This document shows positions 1 to 7,698 of a DNA stretch of 64,000 nucleotides, piece by piece. The stretch is from assembly GCF_012034175.1 (NCBI RefSeq), contig NZ_JAATEJ010000022.1:62001-126000 (forward strand). Reading direction: 5' to 3'. Source of the DNA: Actinacidiphila epipremni. GTDB taxonomy: Bacteria > Actinomycetota > Actinomycetes > Streptomycetales > Streptomycetaceae. Under the pieces are notes generated by a model. It saw only the letters and a program-made list of their open reading frames with translations, made no database searches and was not told where the DNA came from. Made by a program: the position numbers and the translations under genes. Within the stretch, counting starts at the first letter, position 1. Each line of letters opens with the position of its first letter.

Positions 1-1
1 T

Positions 2-214
2 ACCGGCGGGGGCGGCGGCCGGCCCGTACCGCCCGCGGCAGGCGGCGGCGCCTCCGTACCGCAGCCGACCGCCGGGACGCCGCCCACCGCCGACCCCCCG
101 ACGTCCGCCGCGCCGCCCACCGCCGACGACCCCACGGCCCCGCCGCCCGACGGCGACGACCCGACGGCCACCGCCGGCTCCGGCGACCCCGGCGGCGACC
201 CGCCCCAGCCGTAA
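2..214 (+). CDS. C-terminal tail of a Pro/Thr/Gly-rich protein (partial, 5' end outside window)
   Basis: An open frame enters from the left edge and stops at TAA 212-214. The roughly 70 visible residues are low complexity, rich in Pro, Thr, Gly, Ala and Asp, and end in DPPQP. This looks like a disordered tail or wall-spanning linker of the kind seen at the end of actinobacterial penicillin-binding proteins, kinases or other envelope proteins. No catalytic domain is visible, so no function is assigned. It is followed by 258 bp before the helicase gene, so it is probably a separate transcription unit. Confidence 0.55.
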   Translation, partial: TGGGGGRPVPPAAGGGASVPQPTAGTPPTADPPTSAAPPTADDPTAPPPDGDDPTATAGSGDPGGDPPQP

Positions 215-360
215 GCGCCCCCTCACATACCCCCGAGCCGTAAAATCGCAGGTCAGCCGCCCTCCGAGGAAGGGATTCGCTAAAGCGGCGGCGTATGCGT
301 ATGCTGGTAGATCGTTTGATCCCCCTGATTCCCTGATTCCCTGCCTGGCGCCTGATCCGT

Positions 361-380
361 AGCGCGCCGCGTGGCGCGTT
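361..380 (+). terminator. GC hairpin followed by a pyrimidine/T tract in the helicase leader
   Basis: The arms 361-368 and 373-380 pair with a GCGT loop (core CGCGCC/GGCGCG plus two weak outer pairs). CCTTTTCTCC follows directly. It lies about 150 nt after the upstream stop and 93 nt before the helicase start, so it is either the terminator of the upstream gene or an attenuator in the helicase leader. Confidence 0.45.
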
Positions 381-472
381 CCTTTTCTCCTGTGGCTGAC
401 CGCATCGAGGCGGTTGCAAGCAACCTGTGGAGCTGGCGCGTGCCGTAAGTCTCCGAGAGGTTTTGCTTCCGC

Positions 473-2668
473 ATGTCCATTGCCAGTGCCGACCGTTCCG
501 CCATGCCCGAGAACGCCGCGGACGCCGCCGTCCTCACGGACGAGGTCACCGTCACCGCCGAGGTCGACGAGGCCACCGAGGGCCGCCCCGAGCCGGCAGA
601 GCCGGCTGAGCCGACCGGCTCCACCGAGTCGGCGGAGCCCACCGAGCCCGCCGAGCCCACCGTCACCTTCGCCGACCTCGGCCTGCCGGACGAGATCGTC
701 CGCAAGCTGACGCAGAACGGCGTGGTCACCCCCTTCCCGATCCAGGCCGCGACGATCCCCGACGCGCTCGCCGGCCGCGACATCCTGGGCCGCGGCCGTA
801 CCGGCTCCGGCAAGACGCTGTCCTTCGGCCTGCCGCTGCTCACCCAGCTCGCCGGCGGTCGCAGCGACAAGCGCCGCCCGCGCGGTGTCATCCTCACCCC
901 GACCCGCGAGCTCGCGATGCAGGTCGCCGACGCGCTGCAGCCGTACGGCGACGTCCTCGGCCTGAAGATGAAGGTCGTGTGCGGCGGCACGTCCATGCAG
1001 AACCAGATCTACGCCCTGGAGCGCGGCGTCGACGTCCTCGTCGCCACGCCGGGCCGGCTGCGCGACCTGATCAACCGCGGCGCGGCGATCCTCGACCAGG
1101 TGCGGATCGCGGTGCTGGACGAGGCCGACCAGATGTCGGACATGGGCTTCCTGCCCGAGGTCACCGAGATCCTCGACCTGATCCCGGCGGGCGGCCAGCG
1201 GCTGCTGTTCTCCGCGACGCTGGAGAACGAGATCGACACCCTCGTCAAGCGCTACCTGGTCAGCCCGGTCACGCACGAGGTCGACGCGGCGCAGGGCGCG
1301 GTCACGACGATGACGCACCACGTCCTCATCGTGAAGCCCAAGGACAAGGCGCCGGTGACGGCGGCGATCGCGGCGCGCAAGGGCCGGACGATCATCTTCG
1401 TCCGCACCCAGATGGGTGCCGACCGGGTCGCCGAGCAGCTCATCGAGGGCGGTGTGCGCGCCGACGCGCTGCACGGCGGCATGACGCAGGGCGCCAGGAC
1501 CCGGACGCTGGAGGACTTCAAGGCCGGCCAGGTCAACGTCCTGGTCGCCACGGACGTCGCCGCGCGCGGCATCCACGTCGACGGCATCGACCTGGTGCTC
1601 AACGTCGACCCGGCCGGCGACCACAAGGACTACCTGCACCGCAGCGGTCGTACGGCCCGGGCCGGCAAGTCCGGTACGGTCGTCTCGCTCGCCCTGCCGC
1701 ACCAGCGCAAGCAGATCTTCCGGCTGATGGAGGACGCGGGCGTCGACGCCTCGCGCCACATCATCGGCGGGGCGGGCGCGTTCGACGAGGACGTGGCCCG
1801 GATCACCGGCGCCCGGTCGCTGACCGACGTGCAGGCCGACGCCGTGCAGAACGCCGCGGCGCAGGCAGAGCGCGAAGTCGCCGATCTGACGCGGCAGTTG
1901 GAGCGGGTCCAGCGCCGGGCGGCGGAGCTGCGCGAGGAGGCCGACCGGCTGACCGCCCGCTCCGCGCGCGAGCGCGGGGAGGACCCGGACGAGGCGGTCG
2001 CGGCGAAGGCCGCGGAGACGGCGCAGGCGCTGGCCGCCGCGGCGATCCCGGAGCCGCGGCACGAGGAGCGCCACCAGACGCAGTCGGCTGCGCCGGCGTA
2101 CCAGCGCCGCGACGAGCGGCGGGACGACCGCCGCGACAGCCGGGACGACCGCCGGGATGACCGGCGGGATGACCGGCGCGACGACCGCCGGGATGAGCGC
2201 GGCAACTTCGACCGCCGCCGGCCGTCGTACGAGGACCGCCGCCCGGGGTCGTACGACCGCCGCGACGACCGCCGCCCCACGTCGTACGACCGGCAGGACG
2301 ACCGCCGGCCTTCGTCGTACGACCGCCAGGACGACCGCCGACCCGCGTCGTACAACGGCCGCGACGACCGCCGTGAGGCCCGCCCCTCGTACGACCGCCG
2401 CGACAGCCGCCCGTCGTACGACCGGCGCGACTCCCGTCCGTCCTACGGCAACCGCGACGACCGCCGCGACAGCCGCCCGGGCACCGCGAGCTACGGCAAG
2501 CGCGACGACCGCCGCCCGTCCTACGGCACGCGTGACTCCCGCGACGCCCGCCCGTCCTACGGCACCCGCGACCGCGACCGCCGCCCCTCGGGCCCGTCCT
2601 CCTACGACCGCCGCGACGAGCGCCCCACCTACACCGAGCGCAAGCCCCGCTGGAAGCGCAACGGCTGA
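473..2668 (+). CDS. DEAD-box ATP-dependent RNA helicase with Arg/Asp/Tyr-rich C-terminal tail
   Basis: Cytoplasmic ATP-dependent RNA unwinding enzyme of the DeaD/RhlE type. Motifs are in order: Q motif around residues 66-91, Walker A GRTGSGKT at about 108-115, PTREL at 143-147, TPGRL near 192, DEAD at 216-219, SAT at 247-249, then ATDVAARG and HRSGRTARAG in the second RecA domain. The N-terminal 60 residues are acidic with PAEP repeats. From about residue 545 the tail is a repetitive Arg/Asp/Ser/Tyr region with recurring DDRR and SYDRR units, expected to bind RNA non-specifically. At 731 aa it is longer than a bare helicase core because of both extensions. The start is ATG 473, with GAGAGG about 14 nt upstream. 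A long leader (215-472) containing a hairpin hints at post-transcriptional or cold-shock control, which is inference. Confidence 0.95.
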   Translation: MSIASADRSAMPENAADAAVLTDEVTVTAEVDEATEGRPEPAEPAEPTGSTESAEPTEPAEPTVTFADLGLPDEIVRKLTQNGVVTPFPIQAATIPDALAGRDILGRGRTGSGKTLSFGLPLLTQLAGGRSDKRRPRGVILTPTRELAMQVADALQPYGDVLGLKMKVVCGGTSMQNQIYALERGVDVLVATPGRLRDLINRGAAILDQVRIAVLDEADQMSDMGFLPEVTEILDLIPAGGQRLLFSATLENEIDTLVKRYLVSPVTHEVDAAQGAVTTMTHHVLIVKPKDKAPVTAAIAARKGRTIIFVRTQMGADRVAEQLIEGGVRADALHGGMTQGARTRTLEDFKAGQVNVLVATDVAARGIHVDGIDLVLNVDPAGDHKDYLHRSGRTARAGKSGTVVSLALPHQRKQIFRLMEDAGVDASRHIIGGAGAFDEDVARITGARSLTDVQADAVQNAAAQAEREVADLTRQLERVQRRAAELREEADRLTARSARERGEDPDEAVAAKAAETAQALAAAAIPEPRHEERHQTQSAAPAYQRRDERRDDRRDSRDDRRDDRRDDRRDDRRDERGNFDRRRPSYEDRRPGSYDRRDDRRPTSYDRQDDRRPSSYDRQDDRRPASYNGRDDRREARPSYDRRDSRPSYDRRDSRPSYGNRDDRRDSRPGTASYGKRDDRRPSYGTRDSRDARPSYGTRDRDRRPSGPSSYDRRDERPTYTERKPRWKRNG

Positions 2669-2684
2669 CCGCCCTCCCCCCCCC

Positions 2685-2708
2685 CCGCCGGCCCCGCGCG
2701 ACCGGCGG
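2685..2708 (+). terminator. Possible terminator after the helicase gene
   Basis: A 7-bp perfect stem (CCGCCGG 2685-2691 with CCGGCGG 2702-2708) lies 16 nt after the helicase stop. A further GC palindrome follows, and there is no T-run. GC-only hairpins are common terminators in Streptomyces. Confidence 0.4.
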
Positions 2709-2744
2709 GCCCGGGGGCCCGGGCCCCGACACCCCATATCCCTG

Positions 2745-2773
2745 CTGAGCCCACGCGACGACCCGGTTATGCT
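2745..2773 (+). promoter_or_regulatory. Candidate promoter for tRNA-Lys
   Basis: CTGAGC (2745-2750) is 17 nt from TATGCT (2768-2773), and the tRNA 5' end begins 9 nt later at 2783. Spacing and position fit a housekeeping promoter; the -35 match is weak. Confidence 0.4.
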
Positions 2774-2782
2774 GTCCGGTGC

Positions 2783-2855
2783 GGGCCGTTAGCTCAATTG
2801 GCAGAGCAGTGGACTTTTAATCCATTGGTTGTGGGTTCGAGTCCCACACGGCCTA
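2783..2855 (+). tRNA. tRNA-Lys, anticodon UUU
   Basis: A 73-nt cloverleaf. The acceptor stem GGGCCGT pairs with ACGGCCT at 2848-2854 (the first pair is G-U), the D-stem is GCTC, the anticodon loop is CTTTTAA giving anticodon TTT, the T-loop is TTCGAGT, and the discriminator base is A2855. CCA is not encoded. The 3' part from 2811 onward is repeated exactly at 12541, so this tRNA is the attachment site of the integrated element. Confidence 0.97.
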
Positions 2856-2857
2856 CC
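2811..2857 (+). repeat. attL core (3' half of tRNA-Lys)
   Basis: Forty-seven bases identical to 12541-12587, running from the anticodon-stem region through the tRNA 3' end plus two bases. The flanking bases 2810 and 2858 differ from their partners 12540 and 12588, which fixes the limits of the exact core. Confidence 0.92.
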
Positions 2858-2896
2858 GGGTCGGACCCCTGCGGGAGCCGCTGACCTGCGGGTTTG

Positions 2897-2928
2897 GTGC
2901 CCCGATCGCTTCCGAGCGGCCGGGGCAC
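2897..2928 (+). terminator. tRNA-Lys terminator (element-side copy)
   Basis: An 8-bp perfect stem GTGCCCCG (2897-2904) / CGGGGCAC (2921-2928) with a 16-nt loop, starting 42 nt after the tRNA. The same stem recurs at 12627-12659 with a different loop sequence, as expected for a conserved terminator present on both sides of the insertion. Confidence 0.6.
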
Positions 2929-2943
2929 AGCCATGCCGGGGTC

Positions 2944-2965
2944 CGTGCGTGAGCGATGCGTGAGC
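2944..2965 (+). repeat. Left-end 11-bp repeats (candidate integrase arm-type sites)
   Basis: One exact copy of GATGCGTGAGC (2955-2965) is preceded by a near copy at 2944-2954. They lie about 90 bp inside the left core. Three tandem exact copies occur at the other end of the element. Reiteration at both internal ends is what arm-type Int sites look like; the role is inferred. Confidence 0.5.
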
Positions 2966-3136
2966 GGGGGGCGCGGTTGACCGCGCGAGGACTGGCTCCA
3001 CCAACCGGCAACACCTGGTGTGCTCGCGGTGTGCCTCACGGGATGTCTCGGGAGGACGCACTCACTCGGTGTCACTCGATAACATCATCAGGTGGGGTCA
3101 GCGCTGGGGCTGGCCTGCTGGGGAGGCGGGGGCGAC

Positions 3137-4072
3137 GTGACGTCCATTCGATCGCAGCAGATTCATCCGGCCGCCTACGGCTCTCTAACTGAGGCATTGG
3201 CCACGATCTACTGGTACAAGAAGGACCTCATCCAATTCATCAGGCGCCGCTCGACAGAGCATCCGGAACTTCTCACCGGACTGGATTCCAATGCCTACAA
3301 GCGGACTTTCGCCGACGAGTTCGTGGACCGGCTCATGGCCGATGAAGAACAGTATCGAGACGTCACTCTGGCGATCATGCTGGAGATCTCGCAGATGGAG
3401 TCCTTCCCCAGTCTGAAGCGGCAGTCGGATTCTGAAAATCTGCTGTCGCAGGCTCGGGAGGCTGTGGCTGATCTGAAGTCTTGGACTGAGCGCCTTCAGG
3501 GAGTCCTCGACGAGCGCGCCAAGGTAGAGGCCCAACGTGTCGAGGATGAGGAACGTCAGAAGCATAGGCGCGGTTTCTCCCAGAGGCTCGCAGAACTAAG
3601 GGAAGAATTCTTGCGCCTCCAGGCCGAGACCAATCGGCAGCGAGCCGGTCGCGAACTTGAGACTCTTCTGAACAACCTATTCCGCCTGTTTGATATGCAA
3701 CCGCGCCTTGGTTATGAGCTTGCATACGAGCAGATCGACGGTTCGTTCACGTTCGACACCGACGACTACGTACTAGAGGCGAAGTGGTGGAAGGAAGCCA
3801 TCGAGGCCGGCCAGTTGCGAGAATTCAACGACAAGGTACGTCGTAAAGGCAAGAACGCCCTTGGTTTGTTCATCAGTGTCAACGGCTTCACGGCGGGTGC
3901 GCGGGCCGCTTTCCGGGAAGGCACATCATTCCTGACAATGGACGGCACTGATCTATTCTGTGTTCTCGATGACCGCGTCCGGTTGGACGACCTGCTGGGA
4001 CGTAAGAAGCGGCACGCCAACGAGACTGGAGACTGTTACTTCCCGGCCAGTTTGATGCTGGAGAGCCTTTAG
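3137..4072 (+). CDS. Coiled-coil PD-(D/E)xK nuclease-like protein
   Basis: Probable DNA endonuclease of the restriction-endonuclease-like fold. I chose GTG 3137 because GGGAGG (3121-3126) precedes it by 10 nt; an in-frame GTG at 3092 has no Shine-Dalgarno sequence. The product is 311 aa. Residues about 105-175 are highly charged and predicted helical or coiled coil. The C-terminal domain carries the nuclease signature: Glu around 173-175, Asp201 in QIDGSF, and Glu214-x-Lys216 in YVLEAKW. It is first in a co-directional series of three nuclease-like genes. Codon choice and the apparent GC are lower than the flanking chromosome, consistent with transfer. I do not recognise a named family; an Mrr-like or type IV restriction-related role is the nearest guess. 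Confidence 0.7.
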   Translation: MTSIRSQQIHPAAYGSLTEALATIYWYKKDLIQFIRRRSTEHPELLTGLDSNAYKRTFADEFVDRLMADEEQYRDVTLAIMLEISQMESFPSLKRQSDSENLLSQAREAVADLKSWTERLQGVLDERAKVEAQRVEDEERQKHRRGFSQRLAELREEFLRLQAETNRQRAGRELETLLNNLFRLFDMQPRLGYELAYEQIDGSFTFDTDDYVLEAKWWKEAIEAGQLREFNDKVRRKGKNALGLFISVNGFTAGARAAFREGTSFLTMDGTDLFCVLDDRVRLDDLLGRKKRHANETGDCYFPASLMLESL

Positions 4073-4223
4073 GGCTCGCGTCGTGAGTAATAAGCGTTGA
4101 GGCGGAATGGATTACCCTTTTTCCGGCCGCGCCAAACCCAGACACCAGTTGTGCCATCATGCCGCGTTTCCCTGGGCGGATGGGATCGGTCAGCCCCCTC
4201 CTTCCTGTCTCTTCCGCAGAAGC

Positions 4224-4259
4224 CTGACGCGCCAGCTTCGAGTGGACTACGATTGACTG
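4224..4259 (+). promoter_or_regulatory. Candidate leaderless promoter for the TIR-nuclease gene
   Basis: CTGACG (4224-4229) is 18 nt from TACGAT (4248-4253), and GTG 4260 begins 6 nt after the -10 box. Transcription would therefore start at or next to the start codon. No Shine-Dalgarno sequence is present, which agrees with a leaderless mRNA. Confidence 0.5.
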
Positions 4260-5135
4260 GTGCGCAACTCCCAGTTGTCAACCACTCGCCCACGAGTGTT
4301 CCTCAGTTACGCCCATTCTGACGACCTCCTTGCGCAGCGCGTAAGGGAGGCTCTCGCCGGGTTCGAGGTCGTCCCCTCGAACCCGGTCTCGCACCCGGCA
4401 GCAAATGCGGCGGATTGGTTACGACAGAGCCTTCGAGCAAGTGACGTCGTAGTAGTCCTGTTGTCTCCCGCATCCACCATGAGTAAGTGGGTCAACTCTG
4501 AGGTGGAGTACGCCTTGTCCCGTGACCTTGACCGGCGCGGTGCCGACCTCATTCCAGTCCTCATCGCACCAACTGATCTGCCGCCGTCACTCCGCGACCG
4601 CCAAGTGCTGGACCTTACTGGAGACATCGACGGGGGGCTCCAGCGTCTTGTTCGGCAGATCGAGATGACAGCACTGGCAGACTTCGACGGAATGGGCCCA
4701 CTAAAGTTCGAGCTTCTCATCGCAGACCTGCTTCGCACTCTTGGGTTCGACGTCGAGGTAGCGGCGGGCCCGGGAGATGCGGGGGCGGATATGCGTGCTA
4801 CATACCAGCGCTCCGATCCTTTCGGGTCACCTGAGACGGAGGTGTGGTTGGTCGAGACGAAGCTCTACTCGCACCAACGCATCTCCTTCGAGATAATTAG
4901 GAGGCTTGCTGGAATTCTGGCTGTATCCCCCGGTAGAACGCGTGGTTTGCTCATCACGAACGCCCAACTAACCTCTGTGGCTGAGGAGTACGTGGCGGAG
5001 CTGGAGCAGAGTTCTCATATCACGTTGCGAGTAGTTGATGGCGTTGAACTAAAAAGACTTCTCCGACAGTTTCCCTCAGTCGTATCGCGTCACTTCGGGC
5101 CTGCGCCGACGGCGAGGCGCGATGGCGACTCCTGA
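4260..5135 (+). CDS. TIR domain - PD-(D/E)xK (Mrr-like) nuclease fusion
   Basis: A two-domain protein of 291 aa. Residues about 11-130 form a TIR domain: RVFLSYAHSDD is the first strand/box 1, VVVVLLSPAS the central strand, and SKWVNSE contains the Glu (E81) expected for NAD-cleaving TIRs. Residues about 147-285 form a restriction-endonuclease-like domain with Glu151, Asp177 (GADM) and Glu199-x-Lys201 (VETK). TIR domains in bacterial defence proteins often hydrolyse or cyclise NAD; Mrr-like domains cut DNA. Whether TIR is sensor or effector here is unknown. The start is GTG 4260, apparently leaderless. Codon 54 is TTA (4419-4421), so translation should depend on the bldA-type tRNA. The gene overlaps the next one by 14 bp, implying coupling. 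Confidence 0.8.
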   Translation: MRNSQLSTTRPRVFLSYAHSDDLLAQRVREALAGFEVVPSNPVSHPAANAADWLRQSLRASDVVVVLLSPASTMSKWVNSEVEYALSRDLDRRGADLIPVLIAPTDLPPSLRDRQVLDLTGDIDGGLQRLVRQIEMTALADFDGMGPLKFELLIADLLRTLGFDVEVAAGPGDAGADMRATYQRSDPFGSPETEVWLVETKLYSHQRISFEIIRRLAGILAVSPGRTRGLLITNAQLTSVAEEYVAELEQSSHITLRVVDGVELKRLLRQFPSVVSRHFGPAPTARRDGDS

Positions 5136-5664
5136 AGAGGCTCTAAGAGATCGGCTCAGGGCTGTCCCGCGTGGGACCTCGGGGTGGAAGCAGTTCGAGG
5201 ACGCCGCGATAGCTGTCCTAGCCCATCTCTTCGTGCCACAACTAGCGGATCCCATAATTCAAGCTAGATCGTATTCCGGCATTGACCGACGGGACGCGAT
5301 ATTTCCGAATCGGAACCATGGTGCGTCGAACCACTGGGGACGACTCTTACATGAGCTTGATGCACGTATGATCCTTGTCGAGTTCAAGAACTACGACACA
5401 GAGGAGATCGGTAAGGATGAGGTCAATCAGACGCGTAACTACCTCACCAAGCCGCTGGGACGACTCGCGCTGATCGTATCGACAAAGAAGCCCAATCATG
5501 CCGCCCACCTAAAACGGAATAGCGTGTATAGCGAAGACGGCAAGGTCATAGTGTTTCTGACCGTGGAACATCTCGACGAGATGCTCTACATGAAAGAGCG
5601 CGGTGAGGATCCGGCAGACTTGATCACAGATTTGGTGGAGCGCTTCTATATCGAATGGGAGTAG
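5122..5664 (+). CDS. Small PD-(D/E)xK nuclease-like protein
   Basis: A 180-aa protein beginning at ATG 5122 inside the end of the TIR-nuclease gene; the 14-bp overlap favours coordinated expression. A compact nuclease signature is visible: Glu26 in QFEDA, Asp55/Asp58 in GIDRRDAI, and Glu87-x-Lys89 in ILVEFKNY. QTRNYL and ALIVSTK follow, as in the core strands and helix of restriction-like folds. There is no recognisable DNA-binding or ATPase domain, so it may act with its neighbour. Codon 76 is TTA (5347-5349). It is the last gene of the block, and the integrase converges on it 86 bp away. It could be a catalytic partner or a regulatory subunit; the exact family is not recognised. Confidence 0.65.
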   Translation: MATPEEALRDRLRAVPRGTSGWKQFEDAAIAVLAHLFVPQLADPIIQARSYSGIDRRDAIFPNRNHGASNHWGRLLHELDARMILVEFKNYDTEEIGKDEVNQTRNYLTKPLGRLALIVSTKKPNHAAHLKRNSVYSEDGKVIVFLTVEHLDEMLYMKERGEDPADLITDLVERFYIEWE

Positions 5665-5750
5665 CCATTTCGTCGTCCAGTTGGTGCCTTAGTCCCATAG
5701 TCTGCGCTAGGCAGCTTCTCCTCGTCCGCTTAGGGGGCGCGGGCACATGA

Positions 5751-7319
5751 TCAAGAACCTGGCTGTGTCGATATTATCTGCGCCGAGTTCACTGTGGTCT
5801 GCTGTGCCTTGGCCTTTGGGCGAACTCGGGGAACGAGTCGGGCGGCCCTTTCCGCGACCTCCCGGTCTAGTTCGGGCAGCAGGCTCGTGTAGGTGTCCGA
5901 GGTCAGGGCGATTGTGGAGTGGCGCAGCACCTTCTTCACCGTGTGGATGTCGCCGCCACCCGCGTGGGTGAGGGTCGCGGCTACGTGGCGGAGGTCGCGG
6001 AAGGTGATCGGCGGGAGGCCGGTCGTCGCGTGGATGCGGCGGAAGGTGTCCGAGACCATCTCCGGGTGGAGCCAGGAGCCGTCTTCGCGGGTGAAGACCT
6101 TGCCGGTGTCGTTCCAAGCCGAGCCCAATTTCTTGCGGTCCTTCTTCTGGCGCTTCCGGTGGGCGCGGAGGGCCGCGATCGTCAGGCTGTCGAGAGCGAT
6201 GGTGTTGGCGCTGCCGTCCGTCTTCGGCTCGGCCTCGTACGGGTCCCAGCCGTCGACCACGATCTCCTTGGCCGGGGTGATGAGGCCGGCCTTGAGGTCG
6301 ACGTTGCTCCAGTCCTGGCTGACGGCCTCGCCGCGACGCAAGCCGCGGAAGCCGACGGGGTGGAAGAGGGCGTAGAGGCGGTCGTCCTGGGCGGCGTCGA
6401 GGAAGACGCCGAACTGCTGCGGTGTCCAGACCATGACCGGGCCGGGTATCTCGCCGGTCTGCCGCCACCGCCGGACGCGCTCGTCCGTCCACAGCAGGGG
6501 CTTCGGCCTACGGCCCGAGGCGAGTTCGACGTGGGAGGCCGGGTTGAAGGTGATGAGCTGCTGCGCGATGGCGGAGTTGAGCGCCGCCCGCAGGGTTCGG
6601 CGTATCGCCTGCTGGGTGGAAGGGCCGGTCACCTTGCGGAAGGGCGGCATCCCGGCGAGCTTCGCCCGCTCCGCCGCCAGCCGCGCCCGTTCCGCGGCAA
6701 CGGGCCGCCCCGGCGCACTCGGCTTGCAGCGCGCGATCTGTGCGCGCCGGGCCGCGTTCTCGGCCGCGATGACTTCGTTGGAGTCGGCGATTCCGTCGAA
6801 CATCTCCACGAGGTGGCCGACGTTGAGCCGGTCGAGCCGGACGTAGCCGATGCGCGGCTTGAGGTGGACGTTGATGTGCGAGGCGTAGCCGTTGAGGGTC
6901 GTCCTCCGGCGCTTCTTGGACGCGAACCAGAGGTCCAGCCACTCCCCGACTGTCGTGCCGCCGCGTAGGTCGAGCCCGGACCGGAGGCGCCGGCGGATCT
7001 CCTCCACGTCGGGGAGCGGCGCCTTCTCCTCGACAAGGCGTTCCAGCAGGGCCGCGACGCGCTCGACGCTGTCCTGGTCGTCGGTGTCGGCGAGGCCGAG
7101 GAGCGTGCGGACGTGGTCCAGGTCAGCCTGGGCCGCCTTGCGGCTGTCGTACCCGGCGCGGCTGAAGGAGCGGCGGGTGCCGTCCTCGCGGGGCGCGAGT
7201 TCCTGGCGCACGGAGTAGGAGCCGTGCTTGCGGTCCGCGAGCTTGGGGCAGTTGCTGCCAAGCGGCCGGCCGGTTTCGGTGTCACGGCAGTAGCAGCGGC
7301 GGTGCGCCGAGCCCTTCAT
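5751..7319 (-). CDS. int: Tyrosine recombinase / integrase of the island
   Basis: Site-specific recombinase expected to integrate the element into tRNA-Lys. It is 522 aa from ATG 7319, preceded on its strand by GGGGGAAG; an upstream in-frame extension lacks a ribosome site. Residues 1-30 hold a Cys-rich motif (C9, C11, C24) common in Streptomyces integrases. Residues about 120-260 form the SAM-like core-binding region. The catalytic domain has Arg328 (GLRRGE), box II RDLRH (Arg444), His467 in LRHS and Tyr477 in SDTY. The usual first His of the HxxR box is Arg441 here. It lies 19 bp downstream of a truncated regulator remnant that may share its promoter. No excisionase gene was found. Confidence 0.92.
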   Translation of the reverse strand: MKGSAHRRCYCRDTETGRPLGSNCPKLADRKHGSYSVRQELAPREDGTRRSFSRAGYDSRKAAQADLDHVRTLLGLADTDDQDSVERVAALLERLVEEKAPLPDVEEIRRRLRSGLDLRGGTTVGEWLDLWFASKKRRRTTLNGYASHINVHLKPRIGYVRLDRLNVGHLVEMFDGIADSNEVIAAENAARRAQIARCKPSAPGRPVAAERARLAAERAKLAGMPPFRKVTGPSTQQAIRRTLRAALNSAIAQQLITFNPASHVELASGRRPKPLLWTDERVRRWRQTGEIPGPVMVWTPQQFGVFLDAAQDDRLYALFHPVGFRGLRRGEAVSQDWSNVDLKAGLITPAKEIVVDGWDPYEAEPKTDGSANTIALDSLTIAALRAHRKRQKKDRKKLGSAWNDTGKVFTREDGSWLHPEMVSDTFRRIHATTGLPPITFRDLRHVAATLTHAGGGDIHTVKKVLRHSTIALTSDTYTSLLPELDREVAERAARLVPRVRPKAKAQQTTVNSAQIISTQPGS

Positions 7320-7338
7320 GGTGCTTCCCCCAGCAGGT

Positions 7339-7620
7339 TCAGAGACCGTCTGCCGGGGCGTCCTTCCAGACGATGTTGCCCTCGGCATCCATTGACCAGG
7401 TCCGTTGCGGTGCGGCTCTGCGCTCGCGCAGTTGGCGGCTGGGGCCGTCGTAGCCGTACGACTCGCCGGTGAACCACTGGAGTGCCGCGAAGGTGTCGGT
7501 CGGTTCCTCGTCGGAGAGCGCCTGCACACGGTCCACGAGGCCGACGGGATAGATCAGGCAGATCGGCGCCACGTGCAGGGCCTTGGCGAGCACCATGACA
7601 GCGAGGCGGGGAGGCGGCGA
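7339..7620 (-). pseudogene. Remnant of an XRE-type regulator (C-terminal half only)
   Basis: The frame ending at 7339 encodes VMVLAKALHVAP, a run ending in YPVGL, and FAALQWFTGE. This resembles the second half of small Streptomyces XRE regulators found beside integrases, where residues choosing a default domain and a WFTGE tail are usual. The N-terminal helix-turn-helix is missing: upstream of about 7620 the frame runs into intergenic sequence with palindromes and direct repeats. It ends 19 bp before int. Either it is a truncated pseudogene or a short protein that still regulates int; the lack of an HTH favours decay. Confidence 0.5.
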
Positions 7621-7666
7621 GCAAGTTGTGGGGTAAGGACTCCTTGCCCCGAGCAGAGCAAGTTGT
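7619..7666. promoter_or_regulatory. Palindrome flanked by 11-bp direct repeats (operator-like)
   Basis: An inverted repeat, GGGGTAAGGA 7630-7639 / TCCTTGCCCC 7641-7650 (one G-U pair), is flanked by exact direct repeats GAGCAAGTTGT at 7619-7629 and 7656-7666. It sits immediately upstream of the regulator remnant and int, where an operator controlling int would be expected. Confidence 0.45.
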
Positions 7667-7698
7667 CGCGCCGGACGTCCTACCGCCCGTCCTGCGCA

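Noticed and set aside
414..710. Alternative + strand ORFs over the helicase N-terminus and other shadow ORFs
   Set aside because: Arg/Pro/Ser-rich alternative frames of a real gene with full helicase motifs; typical high-GC shadow ORFs.
2789..3075. Minus-strand ORFs across the tRNA containing GTRTHNQWIK-type sequence
   Set aside because: Translation of a tRNA-Lys antisense; the same peptide appears at both att copies and is a known annotation artefact.
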